Assembly: GCA_963720235.1 (NCBI GenBank) | Contig: OY970389.1 | Location: forward strand, 5,208,001-5,272,000 | Reading direction: 5' to 3' | DNA: 64,000 nucleotides | Source of the DNA: JACMLC01 sp963720235 | GTDB lineage: Bacteria > Acidobacteriota > Blastocatellia > Pyrinomonadales > Pyrinomonadaceae | Shown here: positions 45,754-54,091 of the stretch, piece by piece | Numbering within the stretch: position 1 is the stretch's first letter | Layout: every line of letters begins with the position of its first letter | Notes under the pieces: generated by a model | Told to the model about the DNA's origin: nothing | Databases searched by the model: none | The model's input: the letters and a program-made list of their open reading frames with translations, nothing else | Made by a program: the position numbers and the translations under genes

Positions 45754-46572
45754 ATGGCGGATGCTTTTTACATTTATTGTATCGGAGAACAGGACGCACT
45801 CGCGCCGTTGTTTGCCAAAAAATTGCCGGATGCGATAGAGCCTGATGCGCCGCTTCAGTTGATTACGGAAGGCAAGCTGGCAGCCGTCGCGAGTGTCGTT
45901 CCTCTGGCAGATTACGGCGAAGAAGAGATTGCTGCGCGGCTCTCTGATGCAACGTGGGTGGCCGCAAGAGCGATGCGACATGAAAAAGTTTTAGAACATT
46001 TCGCAGCCCGCGCAAGCCTTGTCCCTTTGCGTTTCGGCACAATCTATCTCACGCGCGCGGGCGTCGAAGAGATGCTGGCCCGGAAGCAACAAGAGCTATT
46101 AGACATCATCGAACGTCTTCGTGAAAAAGAGGAGTGGGGAGTTAATATCTTCTGCAACCGCACGCGGCTGGCGAAGATGATTACGAGCATCAGCCCGACC
46201 TTGCGCGAGATGAGCGAGCGCGCCGATGCAGCCTCCGCAGGGCAGGCGTATCTCTTGCGAAAAAAGATTGAGGCGATGCGCACGGACGAAGTTCGCACAG
46301 AGATTAAGCGCGCGATTGGAGAGATAGAGCGAGAGTTATCTGCTTTGAGCAGCAGCGCGACGCGATTGCGTGTGCGGCAGGCAGAGGCGGCTGAGCACGG
46401 CGAGTTGGCGGCCAAACTCGCGTTTCTGATTGCACGGATTGGCTTCGCGGATTTTCGCGCGGCGGCGGAGGAAATCGCCCATAAACGCGCAGAGGCAGGC
46501 TTCAGGCTTGAGCTGACAGGCCCGTGGCCCGCTTATAATTTTGTCGCAGACTTGAAAGCAGACGCTTTATGA
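45754..46572 (+). CDS. gvpL: gas vesicle protein GvpF/GvpL family, copy 2
   Basis: A 272-residue protein beginning MADAFYIYCIGEQDALAPLF, with RHEKVLEHFAARASLVPLRF, FGTIYLTRAGVEEM, and the C-terminal LELTGPWPAYNFVADL signature shared by GvpF and GvpL. It differs from copy 1 across its length, so it is a distinct paralogue, not a recent duplicate. A 3-base gap follows the ATPase stop, and it overlaps the small GvpJ-type gene by ATGA, showing tight translational coupling. Confidence 0.88.
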   Translation: MADAFYIYCIGEQDALAPLFAKKLPDAIEPDAPLQLITEGKLAAVASVVPLADYGEEEIAARLSDATWVAARAMRHEKVLEHFAARASLVPLRFGTIYLTRAGVEEMLARKQQELLDIIERLREKEEWGVNIFCNRTRLAKMITSISPTLREMSERADAASAGQAYLLRKKIEAMRTDEVRTEIKRAIGEIERELSALSSSATRLRVRQAEAAEHGELAAKLAFLIARIGFADFRAAAEEIAHKRAEAGFRLELTGPWPAYNFVADLKADAL

Positions 46573-46793
46573 TTGACGAAGAATTAGCAGAGTTTGAGCA
46601 GACGGAGCTCTCGCTGCTTGAGACGCTCGACCATGTGCTTGATCGCGGTCTTGTGATTGCGGGCGAGATTACAATCTCTGTGGCCGATGTGGATTTAATC
46701 TTCGTCGGCCTCAATGTCATGCTCAGCTCTGTCGAGACTGCGCGGCAGGTTTTGCGCGAACGGCAAGAAAAAGCGATGAGTGGTGAGCGATGA
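46569..46793 (+). CDS. gvpJ: GvpA/GvpJ-family small gas vesicle protein
   Basis: A 74-residue protein. LLETLDHVLDRGLVIAGEIT and ISVADVDLIFVGLNVMLSSV follow the GvpA fold (alpha-beta-beta-alpha), but the beta-hairpin lacks the exact GvpA sequence (IVIDAWVRISLVGIDL). It is therefore a minor shell protein (GvpJ/GvpM/GvpS type), probably for the conical tip or assembly. It overlaps the gvpL gene at the start, and the next gene begins 3 bases after its stop. Confidence 0.85.
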   Translation: MIDEELAEFEQTELSLLETLDHVLDRGLVIAGEITISVADVDLIFVGLNVMLSSVETARQVLRERQEKAMSGER

Positions 46794-46796
46794 GTG

Positions 46797-47513
46797 ATGT
46801 TTTACGTTTACTGTTTGAGCGATGAGGTGACGGCAGAGATGTTGGAGGGCGCGCGTGGCATCAGTGGACGTGAGCCGCGCTTGATAGAGTTTGATGGCAT
46901 CTCTGCTGTCGTCAGCGAATTTGCGGAGGAGAGGATTGCTGTTGCGCGCGAGCATGTGCTGGCGCATGAGAGGGTCGTGAGCCGCGTGCTGGCCCACACG
47001 ACGCCTCTGCCTTTTCGCTTCGGCACGCTTGCGAGTCAAGAGCGGCTTGAGAGTTACGTTGTCTCTCAAAAGTCTTCATTGAAGCTTGCGCTTGAGCGCG
47101 TGCGCGGCGCGGTTGAGATGAGCGTGAAGATTATCTGGAATGTCGAAGAGGCCGGGCGCAAGGCTGTGGGCCATGAAGCGGAAGCTGTAACTAATATTGT
47201 GGCTTCGGCGGGCGCAGGCACAAAGTTTCTTATGGAGAAGCAGCGCGCGATAGCCTGCGATGAGCTTTTGAAGGAACGTGCGGAAAGCCTTCAAAAGTGG
47301 CTGGAAAAAACCGTAAAAGATATCGTTAAAGAATCTTCCGTGCAGATAGAGCCAGCGGAAAAGTTGTTTCTGGCGGCCTCGCATCTGGTGTTGCGCGAAA
47401 AGCTTGATGAGTATCGCGCGCGTGTTGAAAAGGCGCGCGGCGAGCAGCCTGAGTTACATTTTCTGACGAGCGGCCCGTGGGCTCCATATAGCTTTAGCTC
47501 TCTTTTTTCTTGA
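46797..47513 (+). CDS. gas vesicle protein GvpF/GvpL family, copy 3
   Basis: A 238-residue protein: MFYVYCLSDEVTAEMLEGAR, EHVLAHERVVSRVLAHTTPLPF RFGTLASQERLESY and the terminal LTSGPWAPYSFSSLFS. A GTG directly before the ATG is also in frame. A third GvpF/L homologue in one cluster is known in actinobacterial and proteobacterial vesicle loci, where F and L are usually two. The C-terminus is shorter than in the others. Confidence 0.87.
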   Translation: MFYVYCLSDEVTAEMLEGARGISGREPRLIEFDGISAVVSEFAEERIAVAREHVLAHERVVSRVLAHTTPLPFRFGTLASQERLESYVVSQKSSLKLALERVRGAVEMSVKIIWNVEEAGRKAVGHEAEAVTNIVASAGAGTKFLMEKQRAIACDELLKERAESLQKWLEKTVKDIVKESSVQIEPAEKLFLAASHLVLREKLDEYRARVEKARGEQPELHFLTSGPWAPYSFSSLFS

Positions 47514-47539
47514 ATTGTGCGGATACTTCGGAGTACTCT

Positions 47540-47908
47540 GTGAAACCTTCCCCCGAATCCCCCGCTCCGGCTGTAGAGCCGGAGATTGAGACTGCGCACG
47601 CCGAAGAGTTTGTCGAGCACTTGAGGCGCGTGACTGATACTCTGCCGCCGCGCATCAATATTGATGCCGAGTCGGTTGAGCAGGGATTGGCAAAGCTCGT
47701 GCTGACTTTGATTGAGTTGATTCGCCGCCTGCTGGAAAAGCAGGCAGTGAGGCGCATGGAAGGCGGCGAGCTTTCGCCGGAGCAGATAGAGGAGTTGGGA
47801 CTGGCTCTGATGAAATTGGAAGAGAAGATGTTGGAATTGAAAGAGCAGTTCGGGCTGGCCGAAGAAGATTTGAATCTGGATCTTGGCCCAATCGGAAAAT
47901 TGATTTAA
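47540..47908 (+). CDS. gvpK: gas vesicle protein GvpK
   Basis: A 122-residue protein with the GvpK signature: GLAKLVLTLIELIRRLLEKQ, AVRRMEGGELSPEQIEELG and MELKEQFGL-type QFGLAEEDLNLDLGPIGKLI. GvpK is needed for vesicle formation; its role is not settled. GTG 47540 is chosen because GGAG lies 6 bases before it; TTG 47510 overlaps the previous stop and has no ribosome-binding site. Confidence 0.92.
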   Translation: MKPSPESPAPAVEPEIETAHAEEFVEHLRRVTDTLPPRINIDAESVEQGLAKLVLTLIELIRRLLEKQAVRRMEGGELSPEQIEELGLALMKLEEKMLELKEQFGLAEEDLNLDLGPIGKLI

Positions 47909-47911
47909 CAA

Positions 47912-47952
47912 TTTGCTCATTGATTCATTGACTCATTTATTCAATGAGCAAA
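47912..47952. repeat. TTTGCTCATTGA palindrome
   Basis: TTTGCTCATTGA (47912-47923) pairs with TCAATGAGCAAA (47941-47952), with two further ATTGA words between. It lies in the gap between gvpK and the next vesicle gene. Confidence 0.85.
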
Positions 47953-48011
47953 GAACCAGAAGTTAAAATGAGTAAATCAGTAAATCCTTCAATTTTGTGG
48001 AGGGTGCACAT

Positions 48012-48401
48012 TTGTCGAGCGATCGATCAAGCAGCTTAATTACAGCGCGGCCCCCCGGCCTGGTGGACGTTTTAGACCGTATTCTTGACAAAGGACTGGT
48101 GATTGCGGGCGACATCAAGGTCTCACTCGCCAACGTCGAGTTGTTGACATTGCAGATACGCATTCTCGTCTGCTCGATTGATAAGGCAGAGCAGATTGGT
48201 CTCAACTGGTGGCGATATGACACGAACCTGACGACGCGCGCAGAGCGTATGGAAGCAGAGAACGTAGAGCTGCGCGAGCGACTCGCGGAACTGGAAAGGC
48301 AGATGCTGCAACTGGGTGCGTCCCCCGCGCCCGCCGCCGCAAAAAAATCTGCCGCGCCGCGTCGCCCGAAAAAGGCATCAAAGAAAAAAGCGTCGAAGTA
48401 A
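48012..48401 (+). CDS. GvpA/GvpJ-family protein with charged C-terminal extension
   Basis: A 129-residue protein. VDVLDRILDKGLVIAGDIKV and SLANVELLTLQIRILVCSID match the GvpA fold, followed by a coiled coil (AENVELRERLAELERQMLQL) and a Lys-rich tail (PRRPKKASKKKASK). This layout is that of GvpS/GvpJ minor proteins. TTG 48012 is favoured: GGAGGGTGCACA lies at 9-base spacing; GTG 47997 is also in frame. The tail may bind nucleic acid or the acidic vesicle surface. Confidence 0.82.
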   Translation: MSSDRSSSLITARPPGLVDVLDRILDKGLVIAGDIKVSLANVELLTLQIRILVCSIDKAEQIGLNWWRYDTNLTTRAERMEAENVELRERLAELERQMLQLGASPAPAAAKKSAAPRRPKKASKKKASK

Positions 48402-48570
48402 AGTTTTAGAGACCGAGATTATTGAAAGAGCAAGACTAGTTCCCGTTGATAGAGAGCCAGAAGGCGCAGAAGCTCTGACCCGGCTCGCGTGCCGCAAGCA
48501 GTTAGTAGTTAGTAAGCCCCCGCCCTCGCTAGGCGTGATTTTCAACTTTCGGAAGAAGGAATAAAACAAG

Positions 48571-48858
48571 ATGGCAGTTGAAAGAGCTCCGGGCGGCACA
48601 AGTTTGATAGATGTACTTGACCGCGTGCTGGACAAAGGTATCGTCATTGACGCATGGGTACGCATCTCTCTTGTCGGCATTGATTTAATCACAATCGAGG
48701 CGCGCGTCGTCGTCGCTTCGATTGATACATACCTCAAATACGCAGAGGCTGTCGGTCTAACGCCAGCCGTCTCGCGTCCCGCCCTGACGCCGAGCGCAGC
48801 CGAGCCGCTCGAAGATGAAACGCGCCGCCGCGTGACTGTTGAGGTGGAGAGAGGCTAA
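48571..48858 (+). CDS. gvpA: gas vesicle structural protein GvpA
   Basis: A 95-residue protein containing the highly conserved GvpA core DRVLDKGIVIDAWVRISLVG followed by IDLITIEARVVVASIDTYLK and YAEAVGLT. GvpA forms the ribbed vesicle wall. The 20-residue C-terminal extension (AAEPLEDETRRRVTVEVERG) is longer than in the usual 70-residue GvpA but similar to other bacterial A-proteins. It is the last vesicle gene; the 169 bases before it (48402-48570) hold no gene and may contain its own promoter. Confidence 0.93.
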   Translation: MAVERAPGGTSLIDVLDRVLDKGIVIDAWVRISLVGIDLITIEARVVVASIDTYLKYAEAVGLTPAVSRPALTPSAAEPLEDETRRRVTVEVERG

Positions 48859-48862
48859 GCAT

Positions 48863-48942
48863 CAGTGGGCAGTGAGCAATGGGCAGTTGGCAGTTTATGC
48901 ATGCTGATTATCTGCCCACTGCCCACTGCCTACTGCCCACTG
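48863..48942. repeat. GGGCAGTGAGCAATGGGCAGT word palindrome
   Basis: CAGTGGGCAGTGAGCAATGG to about 48893 pairs with CTGCCCACTGCCCACTGCCT to 48942. It separates gvpA from the sensor kinase and is translated in frame as a spurious N-terminal extension of the kinase ORF (TAHCLLPT). The same words occur at 54017-54091. Confidence 0.92.
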
Positions 48943-48947
48943 TTTTT

Positions 48948-51119
48948 ATGCAACACCGAAACACAGAGGCGGCTTTAGTCATCCCTCAGACCATTAGGGA
49001 AGAGTCTGTCACCGAACGTCTCCTGCATCAGTATGAGATTATCTTTGAGTTGACGACGCAGATGCTGGCGACGCATAAGGTGAACGAGCGCATCCTGCTC
49101 GCGCTCGAAGCCGTCACCACTGGACTTGGTTTCCGGCAGGCTGCGATTGCTCTGATAGACGAGAAAAGCGCATCGCTGCGGATACGTGCGGCCACAGGTT
49201 TTGATGAAGACGAAGCTATCGAGCGTCTGGAAATGTCTCTCGATTCAGGCGCGCCGCAGGTCGCAATCGTTTACGAAGGTCGTCCCGTCTGGATTTCCGC
49301 GCGGCACGACGAAGCTTCGGCAGCCTTCCTCAAACAGCTTGCCTCTCAAACAGACATCCTTGCGATTCCGCTCTTCGGCGGACAAAGGTCTTCAAACAAG
49401 CTTGAGCGCGATTTGGCCCACAGCCCGCGTCTTTCGGATAAGCACTGGGAGCCTGAGCCAGTCAGTTGTCTCGGCGTGCTTTACATCGGCGCAGAGCGCG
49501 AGGCGATGGATAACGGGATGCTTGACATACTCACGCGCTTTGCAGACCGCGTCGGCCTCAGCATCTCTTCAGCGACGCACTATGAGCGTTTGACGGACAT
49601 CATTGGCAAGTTGCAGCGCGAGCGGCAGTGGGTCGAGTCCGTCATGAAATCCGTCGCAGACCCGATTGTCCTGACGAATCTGGATAATGAAATCCTTTTA
49701 CAGAATCGCCGCGCAGAGCAGTTGTTTAGCGGCTCGAAGAATGCGAGCGAGGGCAAGCGTCGCGCGCTTGAGATGAACGACCTGCTCTTCTCCGCTTATC
49801 TTTCGAGCGCGGCTGTCTCGTCCACAGAATTTGTGCAGCGCGACATCACGCTCGTTGACCCACTGGAAGGCTCAGACCTGCATTACGAAGTTATCTCGAC
49901 TGCGGCCCTCAATGCGCGCGGCGAGCGCATCGGGCTTGTCTCAATCTTTCGCGACGTGACGGACTTGCGCGATGCCAATGAAGAGTTGGCTCTTAATATC
50001 ATCAAGCTGCAACAGGCGGAAGCGGAAGCCAGACGCGAGCGCGACCGTCTGAATTTGATTATCGAAAACGTGGGCCAGCCTGTCGCCGTCTGCGATTCGC
50101 GCGGCAATTTTATTCTCTTCAACGCGCGCGCAGAACTTCTCTTTCAGACGCCAGCCGTCGGCTCTCGTCCCGGCGCGACCTCTGCCGTGCGCGCCAATTC
50201 CGTCAAGCTCACTTCTTTTATCTCGACACTCGCTTCCGATTCCAACACGACTGTCCGGCAGGCGGAGATAGAATTGATTAACCCGCGCTCAGGCGAAAAG
50301 CTGCCGATGGAAATCACAGCCGTAGAGGTCGCGGACATTAAGGGAGAAGTGACGGCAGTCGTCTCCATCCTGCATGATTTGTCTGAGATGCGTGAGCTTG
50401 AGCGCAGGCGTGTCGAGCAGCAGCTTTTTGAATCCGAAAAACTGGCGGCGGTCGGACGCCTCGCGGCCTCCATCGCGCACGAAGTCAACAATCCTCTGGA
50501 AGCCATCAAAAATTCTCTCTATCTTTTGCAGACGAGCAAGAATCAGGCGACCAACGAACGCTTTCTCGAAGTCGCGCGCAAAGAGACAGAGCGCGTTTCG
50601 CATATCATTCGTCAGATGCTTGGGTTTGCGCGACGCGCTGGCGAAGTCGAATGGGTCAATGTCAATCAAGTCCTCGAAGAGACTCTGATTCTGGTCGAGA
50701 AGAAGCTCAAGCAATCCGGCGTTTCTGTTGTGACCAAGTTTGACCCGCAACTTCCAGCCGTGCGCGCGCGCGCAGACCAACTGAGACAAGTCTTTCTCAA
50801 TCTGATTCTCAACGCGCAGCAGGCCATCGAAGGCAAAGGCGAAATCAGAATCAATACCATCAACACAGAGCAGGCTCTGCAACCATCCATCGCTATTGAA
50901 ATCAGCGACACAGGGCAGGGCATCAGCGAGGAAGAACTGCCGCGCATCTTCGAGCCGTTCTTCTCAAAGCGACAGAAGGGAACGGGGCTCGGCCTCTGGG
51001 TGACGCAGGATATTGTGCGACAACACGGCGGGCGCATCGAAGTCACAAGCGGGCAAGGCGTTGGCACGACCTTTCGCATCATCCTGCTTGTGAACTCTCC
51101 GGCATTAGGACATGAGTAG
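48948..51119 (+). CDS. GAF/PAS sensor histidine kinase
   Basis: A 723-residue soluble kinase. GAF domain (about 30-190, LALEAVTTGLGFRQAAIALI), PAS (about 230-340), coiled coil, second PAS (about 370-480), HisKA with phospho-acceptor H511 (LAASIAHEVNNPLEAI) and HATPase (LNLILNAQQAIEGKGEIRI, EPFFSKRQKGTGLGLWV). No membrane segment, so it senses a cytoplasmic signal (redox, light or small ligand). The ATG 48948 is just after the GGGCAGT repeat. Adjacent to gvpA and coupled to the response regulator by an 8-base overlap. Confidence 0.9.
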   Translation: MQHRNTEAALVIPQTIREESVTERLLHQYEIIFELTTQMLATHKVNERILLALEAVTTGLGFRQAAIALIDEKSASLRIRAATGFDEDEAIERLEMSLDSGAPQVAIVYEGRPVWISARHDEASAAFLKQLASQTDILAIPLFGGQRSSNKLERDLAHSPRLSDKHWEPEPVSCLGVLYIGAEREAMDNGMLDILTRFADRVGLSISSATHYERLTDIIGKLQRERQWVESVMKSVADPIVLTNLDNEILLQNRRAEQLFSGSKNASEGKRRALEMNDLLFSAYLSSAAVSSTEFVQRDITLVDPLEGSDLHYEVISTAALNARGERIGLVSIFRDVTDLRDANEELALNIIKLQQAEAEARRERDRLNLIIENVGQPVAVCDSRGNFILFNARAELLFQTPAVGSRPGATSAVRANSVKLTSFISTLASDSNTTVRQAEIELINPRSGEKLPMEITAVEVADIKGEVTAVVSILHDLSEMRELERRRVEQQLFESEKLAAVGRLAASIAHEVNNPLEAIKNSLYLLQTSKNQATNERFLEVARKETERVSHIIRQMLGFARRAGEVEWVNVNQVLEETLILVEKKLKQSGVSVVTKFDPQLPAVRARADQLRQVFLNLILNAQQAIEGKGEIRINTINTEQALQPSIAIEISDTGQGISEEELPRIFEPFFSKRQKGTGLGLWVTQDIVRQHGGRIEVTSGQGVGTTFRIILLVNSPALGHE

Positions 51120-51561
51120 CCAAAATCAGAACGGAAATTCCAACCCTCGCCGCCCAATGTCTCGCCTGCTCATCGTGGATGATGAAGAGAACGTGCGCGT
51201 GACGACTGCTGCGATTCTCGAACACGAGGGATACGAGGTCGAGACTGCGAGCGACGGGCGCGACGCGCTTGATAAGCTGCAACGCGGCGAGTTCGATTTG
51301 GTCTTGACAGACCTGCGCATGGAAGGCATGGACGGCAGCACCTTGCTGCATGAGATTAATCGTCATTATCCGAACGTCGTAACGGTTGTCCTCACGGGCT
51401 ATGCTTCCATAGAATCTTCTATAGACGCCTTGCGGCAGGGCGTCTATGATTATTTAGTCAAGCCGTGCGTGGTCGAAGATTTGCAGATGACCATCCGCCG
51501 CGCTCTTGAACACAGGGGCCAGCGACTGCGCATCACAGAGTCTGTCGAGTCCTGTGGTTGA
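51112..51561 (+). CDS. single-domain response regulator (receiver)
   Basis: A 149-residue protein with only a receiver domain: acidic pair DDEE (23-26), phospho-acceptor D67 in LVLTDLRMEGMDG, T in VVLTGYAS and K in YLVKP. The tail IRRALEHRGQRLR shows that no output domain is attached. It begins 8 bases before the end of the kinase gene. It probably passes the signal of that kinase on to the STAS protein or a downstream partner. Confidence 0.92.
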   Translation: MSSQNQNGNSNPRRPMSRLLIVDDEENVRVTTAAILEHEGYEVETASDGRDALDKLQRGEFDLVLTDLRMEGMDGSTLLHEINRHYPNVVTVVLTGYASIESSIDALRQGVYDYLVKPCVVEDLQMTIRRALEHRGQRLRITESVESCG

Positions 51562-51973
51562 AATCTGGGATGGCATCCTTCTCGTCCCGCTCGTCGGCAC
51601 TCTGGACGATACGCGCGCGACGCAGATGTCTGCGGCCATCCTTGAAGCGACCAGAGCGAAAAATGCAGAGGTCGTGATTATAGACATCACAGGTTGCACG
51701 GCGATGGACAGTCATGTGGCCGCGCATCTGATTAACGCTGTGCATGCCGTGCGCCTCTTGGGCGCGCAGACAATTATCACTGGCGTCGGAGCCGCAGCCG
51801 CCTCCAATCTCGTCAAGCTCGGCATAGAATTGGAAGGCATCAAGACGCGCCGCCGCCTCGCAGATGGCCTGCGCGCGGCATTTGAATTTATCAAGCTCGC
51901 AGTCCATCATGAGCCGCAAGCTCGCAGCAACAGCAAAAACTCTGCGACGGCTTCTATCTCCTCAGACTTCTAA
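51554..51973 (+). CDS. STAS-domain protein (RsbR/RsbS-like antagonist)
   Basis: A 139-residue STAS domain: VVEIWDGILLVPLVGTLDDT and VVIIDITGCTAMDSHVAAHL. The site equivalent to the phosphorylated Ser/Thr of RsbS or SpoIIAA is in GCTAMDS. This is a partner-switch or stressosome-type module; no RsbT or RsbW kinase is nearby, so the partner must be elsewhere. GTG 51554 overlaps the receiver gene by 8 bases; the frame opens further upstream at TTG 51506. A link to gas vesicle or stress control is inferred. Confidence 0.8.
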   Translation: MVEIWDGILLVPLVGTLDDTRATQMSAAILEATRAKNAEVVIIDITGCTAMDSHVAAHLINAVHAVRLLGAQTIITGVGAAAASNLVKLGIELEGIKTRRRLADGLRAAFEFIKLAVHHEPQARSNSKNSATASISSDF

Positions 51974-51986
51974 GCGACGGTGTTTT

Positions 51987-53642
51987 ATGTCTGCACTCTC
52001 AGGCGTGGAAAAAAACGAGCAGCCGCAGATGGCAAGTGACCATCTTCCAACAGAGACGGGCATACGCCTGCTCGTGGTGGATGATGAAGAGAGCGTGGCT
52101 CTGACCGTCGGCGAAGTCTTGCGGCAGGATGGCTTTGAAGTCACGACGGCTTCGAGCGGGAACGAAGCTATCGCGCTCCTCAACGAGACTGAGTTTGATT
52201 TAATCCTCACAGACCTGCACATGGAAGGCGGCGACGGCATCACCGTCCTTGAAGATGTCAGAGGCCGCAATCCTTTCGTCATCACAATCGTGCTCACAGG
52301 CTTTGCTTCCGTCGAATCGGCCATCGCCGCCCTGCGTCACGGCGCATACGATTATCTGATTAAGCCTTGCCTGATAGACGATTTGAAATTCACAGTCCGT
52401 CGCGGGATAGAGCATCGCCGTCTGATGCTGGCAGAGCGCGAGGCGCGCCTGAGGCTCGAACAACTGAACAGGGAACTGGAAACGCGCGTCGCTGAAAGAA
52501 CAGCCGCCTTGCAGGAACTCAATGAGGATTTGGCGCAGGCCAATCGCGCCAAAGATATGTTCCTCGCCACGCTCTCGCACGAATTGCGCACGCCGCTCAC
52601 GCCCGTGCTCGGCTGGATAAATCTCTTGCGAAGCGGCGGCCTTGATGAGAGCGGCACGGCGCAGGCTCTTGATACAATAGAGCGCAATGCGCGCCTGCAA
52701 GTGCGCCTCATAGATGACCTGCTTGATATTTCTCGCATCGTCGCGGGCAAGCTAAGTTTTGAGCCTGAGCCTGTTGACCTGAACGCGATTGTCGAAGCTG
52801 CTTGTGAGACAGTCACAGAACGCGCCGACGCGCGCCGCGTCGAATTGAAATGCGAGTTTTCGGATGCGCCGCTTATTGTGCAAGGCTCGCCCGTGCGCCT
52901 GCAACAGATTGCTTGGAATCTGCTCTCTAATGCCGTCAAATTTACAGAGAGCGGCGGGCGCGTCACAGTGCGCGTCGAAGCCGTGCAGGGCGAAGCGCGG
53001 CTCACAGTCGAAGACACAGGCATCGGGATTGACCCTGCTTTTCTGCCACACGTCTTTGACCGTTTCCGTCAGGCAGACCCTTCGACGACGCGGCAATACG
53101 GCGGTCTCGGCTTGGGACTCGCAATCGTTGATGCGCTGGCAAAGCTGCACAAGGGGCGTGTCAAGGTCGAATCCGAAGGCACGGATCGCGGCTCGCGTTT
53201 TATCTTCACGATGCCATACGTGCTTGGGACATCAGGCGAGCGCGAAGTTGAAGCATACGCCGCACAGTTTAGCTTTCACGAGCCGATACTACTTGTTGAC
53301 GATTCGGCGGACACACTTGAATTGCTCTGCACACTCTTCACGCGCCATCAATGCCACGTCCTGACAGCCGAATCCGTGCCGGAAGCCTTGCGCGTTGCGA
53401 TGTCCGAGCCACCCGGCCTGATTATCTCTGACATAGGTTTGCCGGGCATGGATGGTTATGAATTTATCCAACGCCTGCGAAAATTACCGGGCATGGAAAA
53501 AGTTCCGGCCATAGCCATCTCAGGCTACGCGATGGAAGAAGACCGCCAGCGCGCCCTCAAAGCAGGCTTCGCCGCGCACCTTGCCAAACCAATAGAACCC
53601 ACCAAACTTTTTCAGGTGATTAGAGAATTGATAAATCAGTAA
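51987..53642 (+). CDS. hybrid histidine kinase, REC-HisKA-HATPase-REC
   Basis: A 551-residue protein. N-terminal receiver (D76 in LILTDLHMEGGDG), coiled coil, HisKA (H198 in LATLSHELRTPLTPVLGW), HATPase (LSNAVKFTESGGRVTVRVE, DTGIGIDPAFLPHVFDRFRQ, GGLGLGLAIV) and C-terminal receiver (D482 in LIISDIGLPGMDGYEF). No membrane segment: it relays a signal from the upstream kinase and receiver. The start ATG 51987 is 14 bases after the STAS stop; ATG 52026 is an alternative. Confidence 0.92.
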   Translation: MSALSGVEKNEQPQMASDHLPTETGIRLLVVDDEESVALTVGEVLRQDGFEVTTASSGNEAIALLNETEFDLILTDLHMEGGDGITVLEDVRGRNPFVITIVLTGFASVESAIAALRHGAYDYLIKPCLIDDLKFTVRRGIEHRRLMLAEREARLRLEQLNRELETRVAERTAALQELNEDLAQANRAKDMFLATLSHELRTPLTPVLGWINLLRSGGLDESGTAQALDTIERNARLQVRLIDDLLDISRIVAGKLSFEPEPVDLNAIVEAACETVTERADARRVELKCEFSDAPLIVQGSPVRLQQIAWNLLSNAVKFTESGGRVTVRVEAVQGEARLTVEDTGIGIDPAFLPHVFDRFRQADPSTTRQYGGLGLGLAIVDALAKLHKGRVKVESEGTDRGSRFIFTMPYVLGTSGEREVEAYAAQFSFHEPILLVDDSADTLELLCTLFTRHQCHVLTAESVPEALRVAMSEPPGLIISDIGLPGMDGYEFIQRLRKLPGMEKVPAIAISGYAMEEDRQRALKAGFAAHLAKPIEPTKLFQVIRELINQ

Positions 53643-53643
53643 T

Positions 53644-53724
53644 AGTCAGGAGTCTAAGAGTCTGGAGTCTGGAGTCCTAAGAAAAAGCTTTTGACTCCAG
53701 ACTCTGGACTCCAGACTCTGGACT
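53644..53724. repeat. GGAGTCTGGAGTC word palindrome
   Basis: AGTCAGGAGTCTAAGAGTCT to about 53677 pairs with GACTCCAGACTCTGGACTCC to about 53724. It lies between the convergent ends of the hybrid kinase and Dabb genes; the right part is translated as the C-terminal tail of the Dabb gene. Confidence 0.92.
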
Positions 53725-54012
53725 TTCTTCAAAGTCCACAGAAGCGACATGCTCGCTGAGGCTGCGCCCGAAATCCGCGACGAGGATATGTTCAGGATGA
53801 ACCGTGTAAGCTTCTAAAGCTGCGCGGTCACGAAAGACTGCCACGAGCCCTGTATCATACGAGCGCGGCAGGCCGAGCACATCAAAGCCGACATTAAAAC
53901 TGATGATGCCTTCTGTCACCGCAGAGAGCCGCCGCAACCGCTCGACATGCTCACGGCGCAACTCGTCTTCAACTTCCGCGCGATATTTCCAGATGACGAT
54001 GTGTGTCAGCAT
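53677..54012 (-). CDS. Dabb (stress responsive A/B barrel) family protein
   Basis: A 111-residue protein starting MLTHIVIWKYRAEVEDELRR, with the Dabb core DTGLVAVFRDRAALEAYTVH PEHILVADF. Dabb domains are ferredoxin-like dimers found in stress-induced proteins. The last 15 residues (SPESGVQSLESKAFS) are encoded by the GGAGTC word repeat, so the natural C-terminus is probably about VASVDFEE. The longer frame to 54111 runs through a second repeat and is not used. Confidence 0.85.
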   Translation of the reverse strand: MLTHIVIWKYRAEVEDELRREHVERLRRLSAVTEGIISFNVGFDVLGLPRSYDTGLVAVFRDRAALEAYTVHPEHILVADFGRSLSEHVASVDFEESPESGVQSLESKAFS

Positions 54013-54016
54013 AAAA

Positions 54017-54091
54017 CAGTGTGCAGTAGGCAGTAGGCAGTGGGCAGTAAGAAAAGTTTTTAACTGCCGACTGCCCACCGCCCACTGCCAA
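54017..54091. repeat. GCAGTAGGCAGTGGGCAGT word palindrome
   Basis: CAGTGTGCAGTAGGCAGTAG to about 54048 pairs with ACTGCCGACTGCCCACCGCC to about 54091. The right arm is translated as the C-terminal GSGRWAVGS of the SRPBCC protein; the left arm lies upstream of the Dabb start. Confidence 0.92.

Noticed and set aside
48879..48947. N-terminal extension of the sensor kinase (TAHCLLPT)
   Set aside because: Coded by the GGGCAGT word palindrome; the GAF kinase starts naturally at ATG 48948.
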